From positions 5,304,501-5,368,500 of the forward strand of contig OZ023269.1 in assembly GCA_964006375.1 (NCBI GenBank): a stretch of DNA of 64,000 nt, read 5' to 3'. A program made the position numbers and the translations under genes. Shown piece after piece: positions 61,985-64,000 of this stretch (within the stretch, counting starts at the first letter, position 1; each line of letters begins with the position of its first letter). A model generated the notes under the pieces. The model saw only the letters and a list, made by a program, of their open reading frames with translations, was not told the origin of the DNA and made no database searches. Source of the DNA: Tillus elongatus (taxonomy: Eukaryota; Arthropoda; Insecta; Coleoptera; Cleridae).

Positions 61985-63884
61985 TAGGGTCGCGCATTGA
62001 AAACGAAACAGACCGATTTGCGTCCAGAGAATTTTTTTTTTTTAAGAAACGCTGAAACACGTCAAATTTAATATTTGAGGGGCATTCTTTGACATAAAAC
62101 TCAACTTTGTCACATCAACCCCTTAAGGGTGGTGATAACAACCCTTATATTTTAAATAGGGAACATGGGTCGAGTGATACATCATTTGAAAGCTCTTTCT
62201 TTTCTGAATTCAGCACACAAATTTTTTTGGAAGTTTTATCAACTCGTTTAAAAATTATTCACAGTTGAACATGCAAAAACGCATTTCACTCATTCCGATA
62301 AGAAATGTGCTGATAGTCAATGTTTTGTTGGTTTGTAAAAAAAATGACTATCAGAACATTTCTTATCGGAATGAGAGAAGTGCGGTTTATTATTTCAGTT
62401 TATCGGTCGGTTTGATACTTGATAGTACTACCGAAAATTAATTTCACAATGGTGTATTCTGTAGAAGAAAGAGTTGAAATAATTACTCTTTTTTTCAAAA
62501 ACGATGACTGTGCCAACCATACCGCGAATTTGTTTAATGAACGACATCCGAAGAGACATGTTAACAGAAAATACATTTTGGAGTTAGTTGCAAACTTGGT
62601 TCAGTAGCCGACAAAAAACGGGACCCTAAACGTGAATTTCCGGTTAGAAATGAGACTATTGATATTAAAGTTTTAAGACAAATTGCTGCAGACCGAAATT
62701 TGAGCACGAGAAAATTGGCCACTGTTTCAAACATCAAAAGAAGAACTATTCAGCGAATATTGAAGCATCATAAATTTTACTCGTATTAAATTCACCTTGT
62801 ACAACAACTGAATAAAGATGATTTTGATCGGCGGCTGGAGTTTTGTGATAACAGGAACTTTCTATTCAATATCTGTTTTTTAGACGAGTGTACGTTTTTA
62901 TTAAGGTCTACAGTCAATCGTCATAATTGTCGTTATTGGGCAGATAATAATCCAAGAAATTTTCACGAAGTACACACTCAAACTCCACCGAATTTGAATT
63001 TCTGGGCTGGCATTTTTGGAGACCGTTTAATCGGACTAATTTTTCTTGATGCCAATTTGAGTGGCGAAACGTATTTGGAGTTACTAGAAGATATCGTTTA
63101 CCCTCTACCAATTGACATTGTTGAAAATGATGATCGCTCTCAAGAAAATCAATTAGTGTTTCAACAAGATGGAGCTCCTCCGCATATTTCACAACGTGTT
63201 AGGGAGTTTTTGAATAGAGAGTTTCCAGGGCAATGGATTGGGCGTAGAGGTGCTATTGAGTGGCCCCATATATCACCGGATTTATCTCCTTTAGACTTCT
63301 TTCTATGGAGCCATTTTAAAAAGTAGAATTTTCGCAACAGAACCGGAGTCTCTGGAAGAATTACGACGACGCATTGTTGAAGAATGCCGTCTAATAACTC
63401 CACAAATGCTCCAGAATATCATAGCTCGTTTTGAACAAAATTTGTACTTTTGTATGGAAGCTGGTGGTCAACAATTTGAACACTTACTCAACTGAATAAA
63501 CATTTTTGAATGTTTGGTTTTGTTTTTTAGTTTTTTTAACAAAAAATTGACTAGTTAGTGCATTTCTTATCACAATGAATGAAATACGTTGTTGCAACTC
63601 CAACTGTGAATAATTTTTAAACGAGTTGATAAAACTTCCAAATAATTAGTGTGCTAAATTTAGAAGAGAAAGAACTTTCAAACGATGTAACACTGGACCC
63701 ATGTTTCCTATTTAAAATATAAGGTTTGTTATTACCACCCTTAAAGGGTTGATGTGACAAAGTTGAGTTTTATGTCAAAACATGTCCCCCTCAATATTAA
63801 AATTGACGTGTTTCAGCGTTTCTTAAAAAACAAAATATTCTCTGGATGCCAATCGGTCTGTTTCGTTTTCAATGCTCCATTATT
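61985..63884 (+). mobile_element. DD41D family A transposon, third copy, inactive
   Basis: Left end TAGGGTCGCGCATTGAAAAC next to TATATA, then the family's ~370-bp terminal repeat (GACCGATTTGCGTCCAG, CCCTTAAGGGTGGTGATAAC). The gene comes next, and the right repeat ends AATCGGTCTGTTTCGTTTTC before a decayed tip (CAATGCTCCATTATT). It inserted beside the hAT-type fragment. Confidence 0.8.
62449..63495 (+). pseudogene. DD41D family A transposase, frameshifted
   Basis: Starts MVYSVEERVEIITLFF (helix-turn-helix). It breaks after about 52 codons at 62607, resumes in other frames with VRNETIDIKVLRQIAA and STRKLATVSNIKRR, stops again near 62788, then continues from DDFDRRLEFC. The first catalytic region is altered to FLDECTF. 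The second is FQQDGAPPHISQRV and the third SPDLSPLDFFLW, 41 residues apart. A stop follows in HFKK at 63326, and the C-terminus GQQFEHLLN ends at 63495 in another frame. It is non-functional. Confidence 0.8.
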
Positions 63885-64000
63885 AAATATTTCGTTAAGG
63901 CTGGATTTTAAAAAAAAAGATTTTTGGAGTTTATGAGAGCAATGGAAGAGTAGGTGTCTAGAGCATTAATAACGCTTTCAATTACGTCGTAATTGTTAGC

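Overview
This window looks like repeat-saturated, AT-rich nuclear DNA from an arthropod, most likely an insect. The grounds are the absence of any bacterial gene organisation, and the mixture of BEL/Pao and Ty3/gypsy LTR retrotransposons, LINEs, tRNA-derived SINEs and Tc1/mariner-superfamily (DD41D) transposons. The species cannot be named from the sequence. No conserved host protein gene was recognised. The only host-gene hint is a set of exon-like islands between about 36 and 40 kb.

Layout. 1-9 kb: copies of a repeat family with a terminal hairpin, an internal (TA)n tract and a GCGTCCAG end; a tRNA-derived SINE with its target duplication; a LINE fragment; a hammerhead-ribozyme-like motif. 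9-13.5 kb: a DD41D transposase fragment, a second hammerhead-like motif, and a DD41D element split by an RNase H-bearing LINE. 14-20 kb: a LINE, a second SINE copy, and a DD41D transposon with an intact transposase and ~410-bp inverted repeats, lodged in the (TA)n tract of another repeat. 21-31 kb: a LINE cleanly split by a BEL/Pao element with identical LTRs and a 5-bp target duplication. 31-44 kb: two decayed LINE fragments, further (TA)n repeat copies, two short TIR elements and the exon-like islands. 44-51 kb: a DD41D element with ~450-bp TIRs and one nonsense codon, then a run of MITE and transposon ends of a second DD41D family. 51-58 kb: a structurally complete Ty3/gypsy element with a -1 frameshift signal and a heat-shock-type motif in its LTR. 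58-64 kb: a hammerhead-like palindrome, a transposon fragment, a hAT-type coding fragment split by a SINE, and another DD41D copy.

How the parts relate. The (TA)n tracts are internal parts of one repeat family, and TA-targeting transposons, a MITE and the gypsy element sit in such tracts. The repeats therefore appear to act as landing sites. Several insertions can be ordered: DD41D family A before the RNase H LINE; LINE K before BEL; the (TA)n repeat before the DD41D transposon; the hAT fragment before the SINE. The youngest elements by internal evidence are the BEL copy, the gypsy copy and the 16.6-18.6 kb DD41D element.
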